Source: Zerene cesonia
Taxonomy: Eukaryota > Arthropoda > Insecta > Lepidoptera > Pieridae
Direction of reading: 5' to 3'
DNA length: 64,000 bases
Assembly (NCBI RefSeq): GCF_012273895.1
Contig: NC_052126.1
Coordinates: 6,461,218-6,525,217, forward strand
In this document: positions 24,916 through 37,500 of the stretch, in pieces
Layout: each line of letters begins with the position of its first letter
Position numbering within the stretch: the first letter of the stretch is position 1
Translations under genes and position numbers: made by a program
Notes under the pieces: model-generated
Told to the model about the DNA's origin: nothing
Databases searched by the model: none
Seen by the model: the letters and a program-made list of their open reading frames with translations, nothing else

Positions 24916-24960
24916 GGGCACGGCAGTGCCCCCGTCAAGTCCCTAGGCACCGCCGTGCTA
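24916..24960. repeat. GC-rich inverted repeat
   Basis: GGGCACGGCAGTGCCC followed by GGCACCGCCGTGC gives several alternative stem-loops in otherwise AT-rich DNA. Function unknown. Confidence 0.4.
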
Positions 24961-26139
24961 TCTTTATGTCTATAAACTATGAGCCTTAATTTTAGGTTTA
25001 CATGTTTCACTCATATCCACTACGCGGTAAATAAACACTCAAAGAGTATACATTTAATTAACGAAATGCTATAAACATTTTCAGTTAATACAATAAACAC
25101 TATCGATAATTACATTCGCATAATTACCTGCATCGTACGAGGAAATGTCAGCACCATAATTTAAATTCGATTTTGCATAAAAACATCATCCTTTGTAATT
25201 CCCTGCTTTAAACCGGTTACACTTCATAGCTGATGCTTTCGTCTCATATAATTTTTGCCATCAAAATTTTATACTAGCTGTTGGAAATAACGTTGCGTGG
25301 GAGTATCAGAAGATACTTCAAATAGTATATAAGGAATTGGCGTAGGGACGATGAGCTAATTGTTACACTTTCACACATAAAGCTGATCAGAACTGAACCA
25401 AACTTGCCATAGAGATAGATTACAATGCGAATCTGGTTAAACAAATTTAGTGATTTCTTTTTATTTCTAATCATACGGATAGAAAACTTGTTTCAACATC
25501 CTATGGATAATCAATTTATCTGTCAAATAATCCTAAAAGGGGATAAAATAGGGAAAGATCTCTTGTCTCTCCTCATCCCCCAGTTTTATCCCCTTTACCA
25601 TATTACGTGATTTCCATAAGAAAAAAGCCGCTGGCGATGTTATCAAAACGAATTTTAGATATTACAAAATTATACTGTATTCCAATATTAAACAGAACAA
25701 TTTTTTTATATTACAAAATAAACTATCTAGATTTTGTAATATCATGTCACTACAATGGAGGCTGTGAAATAAGCGATTTAAAAATATACATTTGTAATTT
25801 GGTAAATTAATTACAATCACCAATGCTTATAAATAAATCTATGGAAATTTTTGGAGACAAATCTCGATGAAACGCTGTATCCTATAACTTATGGTCCATA
25901 GGGTATATTTAAATTGTGTTCGAATTTTAAATATCATCTGTCTTTATGGTTTACAACTTTGAACTTTATCGTCTAGAGTTAAGGTGCTAATTTGAATGAA
26001 TATTAAATACAAAGTTGCTCGGATATCTTTATAATAGGCGATAAATTAATAAAAAATAAAGAAATAAAAATACCATGCGTGTTCAATAACAATTGAGAAA
26101 TGTTATAAAGTCTAGTTTAGTTTAATAGTTAAAAAACAA
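24961..26139. other. Probable intron or intergenic DNA
   Basis: AT-rich, with short frames at 25274-25810 that lack coding character. No feature assigned. Confidence 0.45.
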
Positions 26140-26318
26140 AAGTTTGTTTGTTTCGTTGTTTGTCCGTCAATCGCACTGAAACAACTGAACAGATTTTGAT
26201 GAAATTTACACAGATATGAGCTTGGGTGATACAATTTTTATGTCGATTAAATGCTCCCTTCGAATAAAACAGTAATAGTTCTAATTCCACGCAGGCAAAG
26301 CCGCGGGCGAAAGCCAGT
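26140..26318 (+). mobile_element. Helitron-like element, other family
   Basis: TCAATCGCACTGAAACAACTGAACAG, TTTTGATGAAATTTACACAG and GCAAAGCCGCGGGCGAAAGCCAG. The end is CCAG rather than CTAG. Confidence 0.5.
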
Positions 26319-26863
26319 ACAATATACGTAATATACTTATAAGTACGTTTCTCCCCCGTTTCGTGACCACTTGTAAGCTTTCAACACCCAAGGCTAATAG
26401 ACTTTAGCACTGATATTTGTTACATTAAACCGCCATTTAATTTTACATTGAAATTGCCAAAATATGTTTGTAATTACGAAACCAGTTTCAAGGCTTATAG
26501 CTATTTTATGAAGTTCTTTAATTATATTTTATATATAAAAATATGAATTAAGACGATTATAGGAAAAAAAACGAGGATACAAAAGTTAGGTTAGGTTAGT
26601 CAGTGTGAAAATATCATCGCATTAATTCGAGGATCTTCTGATTCTTGAAAAACTATACAATTAGTTGTTTTATAATAATACATTTATAGCAAAGGTCTCA
26701 CTCAAATCCGTTTATTACTTTCGTAGCTTTACTTGGCATACATACACACGGATAGATTATTTATTTTTAATATGTATTTTTTTGTAACAGAAGTGACATA
26801 AGTTATCTTAAAAAGGCGCATTGAAAATTATTCTTTCCCTCAATAAAAAAATCTAATACATAC

Positions 26864-27136
26864 CTCATCTTGAAAAGTCCTGTGCAGACTATCCTTGTTG
26901 TATCTTTGGTCGCCTTGCTTCAAAATGGCGGAGCATTGCTTCAATAATTCCGCTCTGGTTCTCTCTTTCGCGCTCTCCTCCTCCATAAACGACCTCCTGT
27001 GCCCATTCCTCGGCAGCCCCAGCAAATCCTTCGACGCGTTCTGTATCCTGTCAAAGTCCGCCATCTTGGCGACGTCACTGTCATTTTTCCCGCCCTCCGA
27101 ACTGTCAACTTTAATCGTTACGTCATCCGTCGACAT
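26864..27136 (-). CDS. First coding exon of an unrecognised gene (91 residues, donor at 26858-26863)
   Basis: On the minus strand an ATG at 27134-27136 opens 91 codons that end cleanly at GATGAG|GTATGT, phase 0. An in-frame ATG four codons upstream (27146-27148) is possible, but it has T at -3, whereas the chosen ATG has A. The product is acidic at first (STDDVTIKVDSSEGG), then MADFDRIQNASKDLLGL, a basic RNGHRRS patch and an amphipathic helix-rich stretch EEESAKERTRAELLKQC to the end. It has no signal peptide or transmembrane segment. Codon use and the strong donor make it look real. I do not recognise the family. The rest of the gene must lie at lower coordinates. Confidence 0.65.
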
Positions 27137-28486
27137 TTTCAAATACACTTTTTTTATTTAAATCGTGTTAACATTTTTCGCTTTCCACACGAGTTAATTG
27201 TACGCGTGTATTTTAATTTTATAAAATTATCAATTGCTTTTTAATCCGCCGATAGCTGAGTTATTAAGGCCTGTAATCAATCACTAATCACGTCAAAATA
27301 AAGACATGACGGGCGATATTTGAATATTATGCGCTCAAATTATATCGATCTTATTTTTATTTTACATCTAATAATTGCAAAAAGGCTTTGTAGATTTTAT
27401 AATTGAAATATATAGTTCGTTTTAACTATAAATAACACAATGTACAATTTTATTATTATTTTAATTTTAACTTTGTTTTATTTTTGATTCATAAAAAAAC
27501 GGGCAGAATTTTATTAAACAAACTTTTTAACGAAACCTTAATAAATTCAATTTGATTTCGTACTAATTTCACGTCAATTGTATAATTATCAATAAATTAA
27601 AAATTATTTTAAGCTACGGAACCCAATTACAATAAAATCGATTCACCTCACCTCAAAGATTGTATTAAAATGAAAGTAGCTTGAACATGACGTCCCATAA
27701 CTTGATAACTTGTTTTCAAAATGTTACTTAAGTAACAATCAATATCGAATTAACGTCTCCACAATGCTTGAGATAGCATTTATTTATTTCATCCATTAAT
27801 TAAATGAGAAATAAGCTTTGTAAGTAGAAATCAGTCGATGTTTTTGATTAATCCATACAAATAGTATAAATGCGAAAGTTGTTTTGAATGTCTGTTTTAC
27901 TTTCACGCATGAATCGCTAAACGGATTATAACGTATTTTGTAATAGTATAAAATAGAAACTAGGTTTCAATAAAAGATTATATTATATATAGCATTGCAA
28001 TCACGCAATATATATAATTATTTTTAAACTAACAACTAATGCCTTCAAATTGTCAGAAATAGAAAAAAATGAAAGGGGACCACACGAAAGGCAGCTTTCA
28101 AATAAAAAAAGAATTATCATCATCTATATCAGTTCACCAAAAGTGCGAGCAAAGTCGCGTTCGCACAGCATAGTTATTATTTATACCTATTCCTAGTAGA
28201 GTCTTTACAATGTTTTACCTTGACGAATTTTTATGGACGAACGATTATTCTATAATACCTCATTAATTCATAAAATGGAAGTTATTTAACTTTATTTATA
28301 TCCGACAAATATGTATGTTGAAGACGAACATTTTTGAGCGATTAGTTCATTACGTCATTGTGTAAATTTGTATTAATAAACTGAATTATCATATTAAAAC
28401 CGATGTCTATGGTATGCTCAGTGTTTTTTTTTTTAATATTTAATAGATTTGTTGTTTCTTGAATAAAAAACATACACACATACATA
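27137..28486. other. Upstream region of the 26.9 kb gene, non-coding
   Basis: Immediate upstream sequence is TTTAAATAAAAAAAGTG with no evident TATA box at a fixed distance. A diverged Helitron-like scrap lies near 27865-27960. Confidence 0.4.
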
Positions 28487-28571
28487 CAGAGGCTTTACCT
28501 CTGCTAATGTTCATGGGCGGTGGTGATCGCTTACCATCAGGTGAACAACCAGATGCCTTGCGCTTATGGCT
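28487..28571 (-). repeat. SINE-like repeat S1, 5' fragment
   Basis: In reverse: ACCATCAGGTGAACAACC, GGGCGGTGGTGATCGC and AGAGGCTTTACCTCTGC. Confidence 0.6.
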
Positions 28572-28647
28572 TAAAAAACACATACTACCAATAAATCGAT
28601 TTTTTTCTATTTCCACTATTTGTAACATAATATTGACGAAGTCATAT

Positions 28648-28907
28648 CATCATCATCGGCCCATATATGTTCCCACTGCTGGGACACAGGCCTCCTGTGG
28701 GGGTTCAGGCCATAATCCACCACGCTGGCCAAGTGCGGGTTGGCAGATGTCAAATGTCATCGAACTTTTTAATAAAGTTTCGAGCAGTGGTGATGTTATC
28801 CAGATGTGCAGATAAATTGAAAAATCAATTTATTTCCTGCACGCTCGCCTGGTTTTGAACCCCGACTTATGGATTTTTGAAATCCGAGGTCTGACCTCTG
28901 CTAATAT
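28648..28907 (-). mobile_element. tRNA-derived SINE S2, near complete
   Basis: In reverse: AGCAGAGGTCAGACCTCGG, a B-box-like GGGGTTCAAAACCAGGC, GTGCAGGAAATAAATTGATT, ACATCACCACTGCTCGAAAC, TGACATCTGCCAACCCGCAC, GGCCAGCGTGGTGGATTATG and a GATGATG tail. The A box is worn. Confidence 0.7.
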
Positions 28908-31289
28908 AATATTAGTCGAAATATCGTTAAAGCCAAGGATATCCAATTATATACAACAACAGCCTGCGGCGTCACTTAAACATCAATTGCAGAATTTTAT
29001 ATCGCAATCGAACTAAAAATTACCTTGAGTACAAAAAATATTTCATTAAATTGGTATTTTATGCATCCGGCACAAGCTTGGCCCAGTTTTATTTGAATGT
29101 TTTTTAAATCGTCGATAGAGTGAAGGAAAAGATACACTGTTTGAGAACTTTTTCTAGAAACATCGATTAAAATTTACTGTTTGATACAAGATAGATCTCT
29201 CGTATGTTAAAGTGTTTTTATACTAGGTTTTCTTAACATATCATTAAAAATTTACAATTTTATATTTGAAAATCTTTAGATTAAGAGAAAATGTTCGGGT
29301 GGCGGGATTAGAACACTTTTAGACCCATGTAAAAATTTAATTTATCTTATTTTTTTTTTATTTATTGTATGCTTCCGTTTTCTATTATGATCTGTTGTGT
29401 GTGTATGTCTGTGTCAAAATAAATGTTTTACTTTCTATCTTTCAAATTTATAGAAGAATATGTTTTGAAAAGAAATAAAATTATATAATTTATAATTATT
29501 ATTATATAATTCATATAATTATTGTATTTATTTCATATCACCAAATTATTCAGAGATTCTCTTTTTCATGTAATTTACGGTTTTATTCCACACTAAGTTT
29601 CCGCCCGCGGCTTGCTCGCGTGAAATTTGACGCTTGTATTTTCCAAGCGACTGTATGACATTATTTAGGTCTTAAGACAATTCTTTATTTTAGCCAAAAG
29701 CCTATTTATAAAAAACCTCTTTTTCATTTTAAAACCTGACTAGTGACACTTCAATTTCTAATGTAAATCCATATTCGTGGATTTATACAGATTATATGAA
29801 TGACCCCTATTTTTTGGAATAAAATTTAGCATATTAATATAAGCAAACATTGGTCTATCGCCATATAATTTTTTGTCAAAATCTGCCCGGTGGTTTTTAC
29901 TTGATCGACACACATATAAATAGACGATCAGAAAAAATATATTACCATTATTTTTGTATTTAAAAAACATATAACATATTGCATAGCAATTAGTTCAGTA
30001 CAATAAAAATATTTAAAATTCTTTACAGTCACTGCCTCGAGAATTCACTTGCGGCCGAACGCGCAAAAGCTTCAATCGCAAGTTTCATAAAAATTCGTTC
30101 CATTATCACCAACATTCGCATTTGTAATAATAGTATAATAGAATAATCACGATTTATTTTTACATTAGATAGCCACGTATTTGTCTACAATCTCACCAAA
30201 TGTTAAGAAGAGATGCAGCCTATGAAGCGCATGCCTGTCTAGGTAGCCTATTCACTGTTGCCTTATAATGAAATAAATAGCTCGTTGATAATGTATTTCT
30301 TTTAATACATGAGTGCCTTATCCCAGCTGACCTATATTAAATTGTTATTTGTTTACGGAAGACATTTTAATGTTTGGATTTTTAAATTTTACATTCAATT
30401 CTTAATCCCGGTTTATTGTTCACCGACGTTTAAGTTGATTTTATAATTTGTTAAATTAAAGGTTTCGTCCTAATGGACTTGTCAGTAACTTTATCCGTTT
30501 AGTTTAATAATTAATGAGTTATTTAAGAAGATTATTCTCATGAAGATCATAAGGAATGTTTATATTTTGACGTATTATTATATTTTTATTAAATTTCCAC
30601 TTTGCACTAAGCTTCTAGCTATGAGGACACTTTTTTAATTCGTGCTTACATTATTTTTTCACTTTCACTGTAATGCGCACGCGCACGCGGCCGATTCGTG
30701 TGAATCAGCTATTAACACTACATGTGTGTGCCCTTAACTTAAGTGAGCTTTAAGTTAGACAAGTTTCAGTTGCACCCTAGAGGCTTGAACATTAGAATGA
30801 TAGTATCAAGTTTATTTCAAAAACGAAGGCAAATCTGCAAATACGATTTAACTTAACATCTGGAAGACGTCTAATTCAATTGAATTCAGGCAATTTTGAG
30901 ATAAACAAGTATATTAATTTAAAAAATTAATTAAGAATATTTAAAACAGTTTATGAAGTTTTTAAGTTTAATACAAGTGTAATATTTAACTTATAAGAAG
31001 TTTTTTAAGTTAATAAAAAAAAATATATTTTGTATTTAAATGATGTTTCTATTTAACAATATATTATGCACGCAATATTATAATGCTTCTTAGATTGAGT
31101 TTGTTTTTTAATACTCTTTTATTAGCTTTATGTTTGTATGTAACCGTTTTCTTTACGATGTTGTCGCCTTTAACAGTTTTTAAGGATCCGTGTCAATACA
31201 ATAAATGAATGAATTTATCTTAAGGCAGGACATGTACAAGTGAGAAAATTTAGTTGAATCTATCACTAAACCGTGTTTTTAGTTTTATA
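28908..31289. other. AT-rich intergenic stretch
   Basis: Only scraps of Helitron-like ends (29595-29635, 30050-30135). No gene seen. Confidence 0.5.
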
Positions 31290-31410
31290 TTATATTTAAT
31301 AAATGAGCTATATAACGCTGAAAGATTTTTCAAATCGGACCAGTAGTTCCTGAGATTAGTGCGTTCGCACAAACAAACAAACTCTTCGGCTTTATAATAT
31401 TAGTACTTAT
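31290..31410 (-). mobile_element. Helitron-like element, family B, fragment
   Basis: AATAAATGAGCTATATAACG, AGTAGTTCCTGAGATTAGTG and GGCTTTATAATATTAGTA. The CTAG half is missing. Confidence 0.65.
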
Positions 31411-31507
31411 AGATTAATTTTGTTTTATTGAACGTTATAGTCTCAAGAATAATTCGAATTAGCCTTTTTTGGGTTGGATATTTATCAAGAAAGACTTTAT
31501 GATAAAA

Positions 31508-31702
31508 CTAGCTGCGCCCCGAGGTTTTACCCGCGTAAGTACCTATCCCGTAGGAATATCGAGATAAAAAGCCTATATTTTATTCCAGTTGTCCAGCTGT
31601 CTACGTACCAAATTTCGATGCAATCGGTTAAGTAGTTTTTGCGTGAAAGAGTAACAAACACACACATCCTTACAAACTATCGCATTTATAATATTAGTAG
31701 GA
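31508..31702 (-). mobile_element. Helitron-like element, family A, full length
   Basis: CTAGCTGCGCCCCGAGG to ATATTAGTAGGA, flanked by A and T as expected for Helitron insertion. Confidence 0.85.
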
Positions 31703-32426
31703 TATAACATCATATAATTTGTGTGACATCACGAAGCACCAGCTGGTCTCCATAGAATAAAGATATTATCACTGACGCCTCACATCACGCTCCGGCATTC
31801 TGTCAAGCAGAGAGACGTTAATTGGGATATAAGATCTCAATTATTAAATCGATACTTAACGAAGGTGTCCGGATGTCACTCGTGTCAGGGATGTCAAACC
31901 GTAAACCGTACTTCCTGTTGCGTTTGACTTTTATCAAATTAATTTAACAGTTAATTATTATAACTGTTATTGGGCGTAGGTTTAGACGTAACATGTCAAT
32001 TATAATACAATTTAAAGGTTTATTAGGTCTGATCTATTAATTAAGTGAAGATATATATTTTATGAGATTATATATTAATTACATGAGAAAATTCATGTGA
32101 AAAAGTTTTTATTCTTATAATTGTATTAGCTATTCTATATATTTACCTATTAATTTAATGAAAATCACAAAAATTCTTTTCTATATTACATAAGCAGGTA
32201 TTCTTTGGTTTCGTTATACAGAGAGTTATATTAACATACTGCAGAGACCACTGACCTTGGTGATGGACTGTTGTTGTGGCTCCACCGAATTTCCGTGATC
32301 CTGCCAACAGTGGTCGAGACGAAAGACAGTGGAGTTTTGTGTGCAGGGCATTCTGGCATCAGGCTTTCTGGCTTCGGTGGTATGAGTCCGATATAAACCA
32401 AAACCCTTCCCCAAATTATAAATGCA

Positions 32427-32626
32427 CTAGCTGCGCCCCGCGGTTTCACCCGCGTAAGTCCGTATCCCGTAGGAATATCGGGATAAAAAGTTGCCTATAT
32501 GTTATTCCAGTTGTCCATCTGTCTACGTAACAAATTTAATTGCAATTGATTCAGTAGTTTTTGCGTGAAAGAGCAACAAACACACACACATCCTTACCTA
32601 CTTTCGCATTTATAATATTAGTAGGA
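32427..32626 (-). mobile_element. Helitron-like element, family A, full length
   Basis: A near-consensus copy with CTAG end, CGCGG/CCGCG hairpin and TCCTACTAATATT end. In element orientation the flanks are A|TC and CTAG|T. Confidence 0.88.
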
Positions 32627-33324
32627 TTGTCTACTCTAAAATATTCTGGAAAAAACTAAAAACCAACGTTTGCAATAAAGGATAAAACCGTCTCACTCAT
32701 AAGTTAGTGTATTTTCATCAAACCTTAACGAGTTTACAACAAGCATAGAATCATTCAATTAAATCTGTTTTTTAAATGTGGATCAGGTCAATTCTAAAGG
32801 AGTCGGTTACGTACAAACATACAGGCATACAAACATTCAGGTGCAGCTAATAAAAACGTATTAAAAATTTACTATAAACTCATAACCCTGCACAATGTGA
32901 ATGGACAATGAACAGAATTAAACTCATTTAATATCTTGGATTTGTATGAACGAAAAAGTAACAGATTTTATTCGATCTATTGTGTTATAAGATTTTAATC
33001 GGAATACGTGTTATATTTTCTACACGAAACCTACAAGCATGTATAGATTTCATATGTTTCAAATAGTCACATAAATATTAGCTAAAGATATTTGCTTTAA
33101 ATTGTTTAAAGGTCAATTTTAATAACATGCTCTCAATAAAAACTACATATTACTAAATTTGATTGATTTACTGTATTTTGCTCGGAGCGTTAAACGACAT
33201 CCTTGCGAGCAAAATGTGAAGAAATTAAAATGTAATTATTGGATTGCTTCTTGCAGCCTCGCATGACGCAATGTATGAAGATTATCTATATTGGCTGGAG
33301 CCCGCGGCTTCGCGGTATTTATTT

Positions 33325-33520
33325 TTATGTCGTAGTGTGTAACTGAGCTGGAGGTACATCTGATCGCTTACCAGATCACCACCGCCCATGAACATTTGCA
33401 GACGTAATTCGTATTTGAGTGAGCTGCCAGCTGGTATAAGAACAGGATTGATGGCGTTTAATAAGGAATGGGCTGGTAAGGAAGAGGAAAAGGGAAGGGA
33501 TTATCTGGGCTGGAAAGCCT
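33325..33520 (+). repeat. SINE-like repeat S1, 5' two thirds
   Basis: TTATGTCGTAGTGTGTAACTGAGCTGG, ACCACCGCCCATGAACATTTGC and AAGAGGAAAAGGGAAGGG. Confidence 0.6.
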
Positions 33521-33607
33521 ATATGACAATCTAGATCATAATCGAAAAGTAATTATAAATCCCATCACCTCTCTTACTATATCTTACTGCTCACACTCAA
33601 GTTAAAC

Positions 33608-33757
33608 GTTGTAAAGAAACCGGCAAGTCCAGGCATTGAAAGGTTGACGACATCTGACATCTGCCAACCGGCTGTTGGCCAGCGTGCTGGATAATACCTA
33701 AACTTTGATAAGAGGACTGGGAACAAACGTGGGTTGATGGTGATGATAATGAACTAA
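33608..33757 (+). mobile_element. tRNA-derived SINE S2, 3' half, diverged
   Basis: AACCGGCAAGTCCAGGCATTG, GACATCTGCCAACCGGC, GGCCAGCGTGCTGGATAATA and GGGTTGATGGTGATGATAATG. Confidence 0.6.
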
Positions 33758-34071
33758 TATTTAATAGTCAGTGTCACAAGTCACAATTTTTGAATATCTT
33801 CTGTTGAAATGTCAAACTATCTGTAACTTATTGATCAAGTGAAATCTGGCTATATAAAATAGGTATATTTTGTTTGATATAAAACAAACTAAATGCCTTT
33901 ATTTGCTTTATTACTCAAAAAATGCTATCTAAAATAATACTTGTATAATACATTCAATATCATAATAAACCACTAATGAACTATTTACATAATTATTGTA
34001 TAATAAATTGACCAAGTCGATAACTTATATAGTAATGTTCAATGTTCTTATATTATTATTTTTATTAAATA

Positions 34072-34077
34072 TAGATT
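34072..34077 (-). terminator. Candidate polyadenylation signal for the HYKK-like gene
   Basis: AATAAA reads on the minus strand about 315 nt after the stop. A variant AATACA lies closer, near 34354, and further AATAAA copies lie near 33900. Which one is used cannot be told from sequence. Confidence 0.3.
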
Positions 34078-34391
34078 CACTTAATAATATATGAATGTTG
34101 TATATTTGGAAATCCAAAACTGTTTTAACAATAGTTAAACTTGAGCAAAAAAGATTTAAAAACAAGGTTGCAATAACGAAATGACCATAAATTTATGAAT
34201 TTATGTCCTTTTTTCTTATGCCCTTGAACAGACATTTAAGTCTATATAATGTATAGATAAAAACTATTAAAAGTTCGCGCTCATGTGTCTTTGCTTTGTT
34301 ATTTTAAAACATTATATTCTGTAATAATATAACCTAAAATATTTAAAGGTGATTGTATTATAGCATAGGTTTTCACACTCCCAGGACACAT

Positions 34392-34595
34392 TTAGCTCCT
34401 AGTCAGATAGTCGTTGGCAATAGCCTTCCAATTGGTAGGGTCATCATCAGGGTCTGGCTTGGTCTTCCGCAGTTTCTTCAGCAAGTTCCAACCGTTCGCC
34501 TTCTCCGTGGATGTTACGTAAGTGTTGTTGGGGTCCTGAGCGATCGAGTAGGCGCCCAGTGTTAAACTTTGGACTAGGCGAGCTGAGATCAGCGT
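34392..34595 (-). CDS. HYKK: HYKK-like exon 6 (residues 305-371, stop)
   Basis: Acceptor CCCGTTTCAG precedes ACGCTGATC, and the TAA stop is at 34392-34394. The exon encodes the C-terminal helices: SARLVQSLTLGAYSIAQDP, then a charged KKLRKTKPDPDDDP tail. SARLVQSL corresponds to CSRFCQSLVMAAYS in vertebrate HYKK. Length to the stop agrees with the family. Confidence 0.92.
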   Translation of the reverse strand, partial: TLISARLVQSLTLGAYSIAQDPNNTYVTSTEKANGWNLLKKLRKTKPDPDDDPTNWKAIANDYLTRS

Positions 34596-37500
34596 CTGAA
34601 ACGGGTATTAAGTATGTATAAAAACGTTCAGTTTAAATCTATGTTTTACACTGTATCCACATAATGCATGTATAATGTATAAATAGATATGCAGGTTAAA
34701 TTATTATGTAAATAACAAAACATTACGTAATGTTATTTATGCAGTGACTTTCTTTTTGTGGAAGTAGACATCACTCCACTATATATTTACGTGGTACAGT
34801 TCCATTTAGTTAAATTTTACAATAAAGTATTCAAACATATATGAATTCCAATAATTCACACAGAAAATTTGTTTTTTTATAATAATTTATCCATACTCAA
34901 GTACTAAACACATTTACGAATGAAATAAATCATACCCATATAGAAAAAAAGGCAGGTTACCTTCAGAAGCCTGTACTCCATATCAGGTAGACGGCGATTA
35001 ACACAGTAGCCAGCTAGCACGATGCCCCCCGTCTTCAGGTCACCGCTTAGCAGCATCATATAGGTCATGGTGATGGCCAACTCGAAGACATAGTATGAAT
35101 ATTGGATGTCGCCGAAATCTAGGATACCGGTAATGCGGTAGTCGGTTTGGCTGGAATCGTATAATGGCAGAATAAATGTTATATAATATTATTATTATTA
35201 ATAGTATTACTAGACATACCCTGCATGTACACTCTACTCATGCCCTGTCTACTAGCATGACTACTAGGTCATGCCCTGCCTGTATACCAAATTTCATCAA
35301 AATCCGTTCAGTAGTTTCAACGTGAAGACGTCTTGAGGGACAAAGATCCAAACAAACAAACTTTCACAATAATAATATTAGTGTGAAGTGTGATTATGGT
35401 AGTATGTTATCTATGGTTATACTATAGTATGGTATAACGGAAAATTTTACATTTTAATGGAATTTTTGCTGGTTTGTATCAGTTGATTATTTCTTGTATA
35501 TGTAAATATACTATCGATATAAAATATATTGTTTATACCCAAGCGAATTCTTAATTTCGGTATAATTCATAAATTTTAAATATTTCCATCGTGTATGATT
35601 TACGTTTCTTTGATACTTATAGGACGCCATCTCTTGAATTAAGATGTTTATAATTTATGACACAACAAAACACGTGTCTTTATTGTTCTTTACTCACTCG
35701 TCACTAGATGGCGCAGATCTAAATTAATATAACCGTACTTCATCATAATCATGATCTCAATTTAGAAAGTGAAAATGCGAAATTTTGTCATAAACTAATA
35801 AATGTTAACTTACAGTTTAAAAACAATTAAAATTATCATCTGAGGGGTCTAAGATATATTTAAAGTTTAACAATGTATAACTAGATGGCGCGCATAATGA
35901 TTGTTATTTTCAGGATTTTTTCCAATGTAATATTAGCCACAAATTACTTATTCCGAATTCTACAAATGCAATAGATATTTCAGAAAGAAAACAAAGACCG
36001 TAAAACATAATATTAATTAAAATACGTAGATAACATAGAAACAAGAAAAACAATCATTGACTTGTGGTATGAAACACATAAATTAGTTTATAATAGTGTA
36101 AATAATAATAAAAGAAAAGTAACGATGTTAGTGTAGTTAGTGTAATTTGATTTATCACGCTTTTTTTATAAATTCATAGCATTAAAAAAAAATTTCAACT
36201 TATTTCTTGACACGCGGTTACATTATAATTTTATTATTATTTAACTTTGCTGTCAGTGCTAAAATATTGCCAATTATCATACATACAAAGTATGTTTATT
36301 ATCGCGGAGACGTGGAATTTTTATATGAAACTATGAAAATTACTCTGTCACGATATATGCATCATTTAACAGGTACGTTATAAAAACAAATTCTAGAATC
36401 CATTAAACTGAATAACAAAAGATTTCATATATAAATAGAACAGAAATAAATACATCTTAGGGCACGTTGAAACATGCGATATCAATGAAACAGATGTAGG
36501 TACTACACTTTTTACTTTAGGCTATAAATGTTCATTGCAATTCAAAATAACTTATCGTCATCCCGCGAATTTCTGAAAAAAAAAAACCTATGAAAATACT
36601 GAATATTCCCTGAATAAATATCAATAGTTATATTAAAAAGTATTTGTAAACTTACAAATTATTATTCGTAAAGAAATATGAAAGAGCAAATTTGGACCGT
36701 TAAAGTATTATAATGTTAAAAACTCAATCACCTTTTAGTATTACAAAAAAGTGAAAAGACACCATCTCATTTTAACCAGAATCCGGATGGGTTAGCCAAG
36801 GCCAGTATATTATGTGACCAATAATAGTATTATTTGTGGCCAAGGTAAGTTACTCACCATTGGCCTACCTGAGAAGCACGCCATCTAGTATCTGACTGCA
36901 AACCCTCAGAAGTTTTGGTGTTAAACTCCTAAATATGATTATAAATTATTTTTCAAAATATTAACCACATTTATTAGACGATTTTTTCTTCATTAATTTC
37001 GTATTCAAAGCTTTTTATTGAAAAAGAAATTAAGAAAAATTAGAATTAAGTGTTTTTTGAAGATATTTATTTTATATGTAAGCTAACAGCGTCACAATTA
37101 TTCAAATAAGATGTAAGGTGACAGCGTGTAGTCGACACATTTCATGATAAGTGAACGTTCGTATACTGTTTACTTATATTCTGCATTTCCCTACCAATGG
37201 TTCTAGACGCTTCCATATCCAACACAATATGAAAAGACGACTAAGTACAGCATACACCACAAAAGATAACACAAGAACTGGGACCAGACTCAGCGGGCAC
37301 AAGGTTCTGAAAATGGACCATGCTCGTACCAGCTTAAGCATATAATTACTAAAGAAAAGCGAAGATTACCTGGTTCCAGGTTTTGGAGACACCAAGATGT
37401 TCATCTCATTGACGTCCCCGTGGATCACGCCCTTCTCCAGCTCTTCCAGGTGGGGGACCACGGCGTATTTGAACTCCTCGATTACCTGGAATTTTAGATA

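Noticed and set aside
26895..27161. Plus-strand frame of 88 codons
   Set aside because: It is antisense to the convincing exon at 26864-27136, which has a donor site and coding-like composition.
32226..32530. Overlapping frames of 62-84 codons
   Set aside because: Much of the sequence is a Helitron-like family A copy, and the remainder has no splice or homology support.
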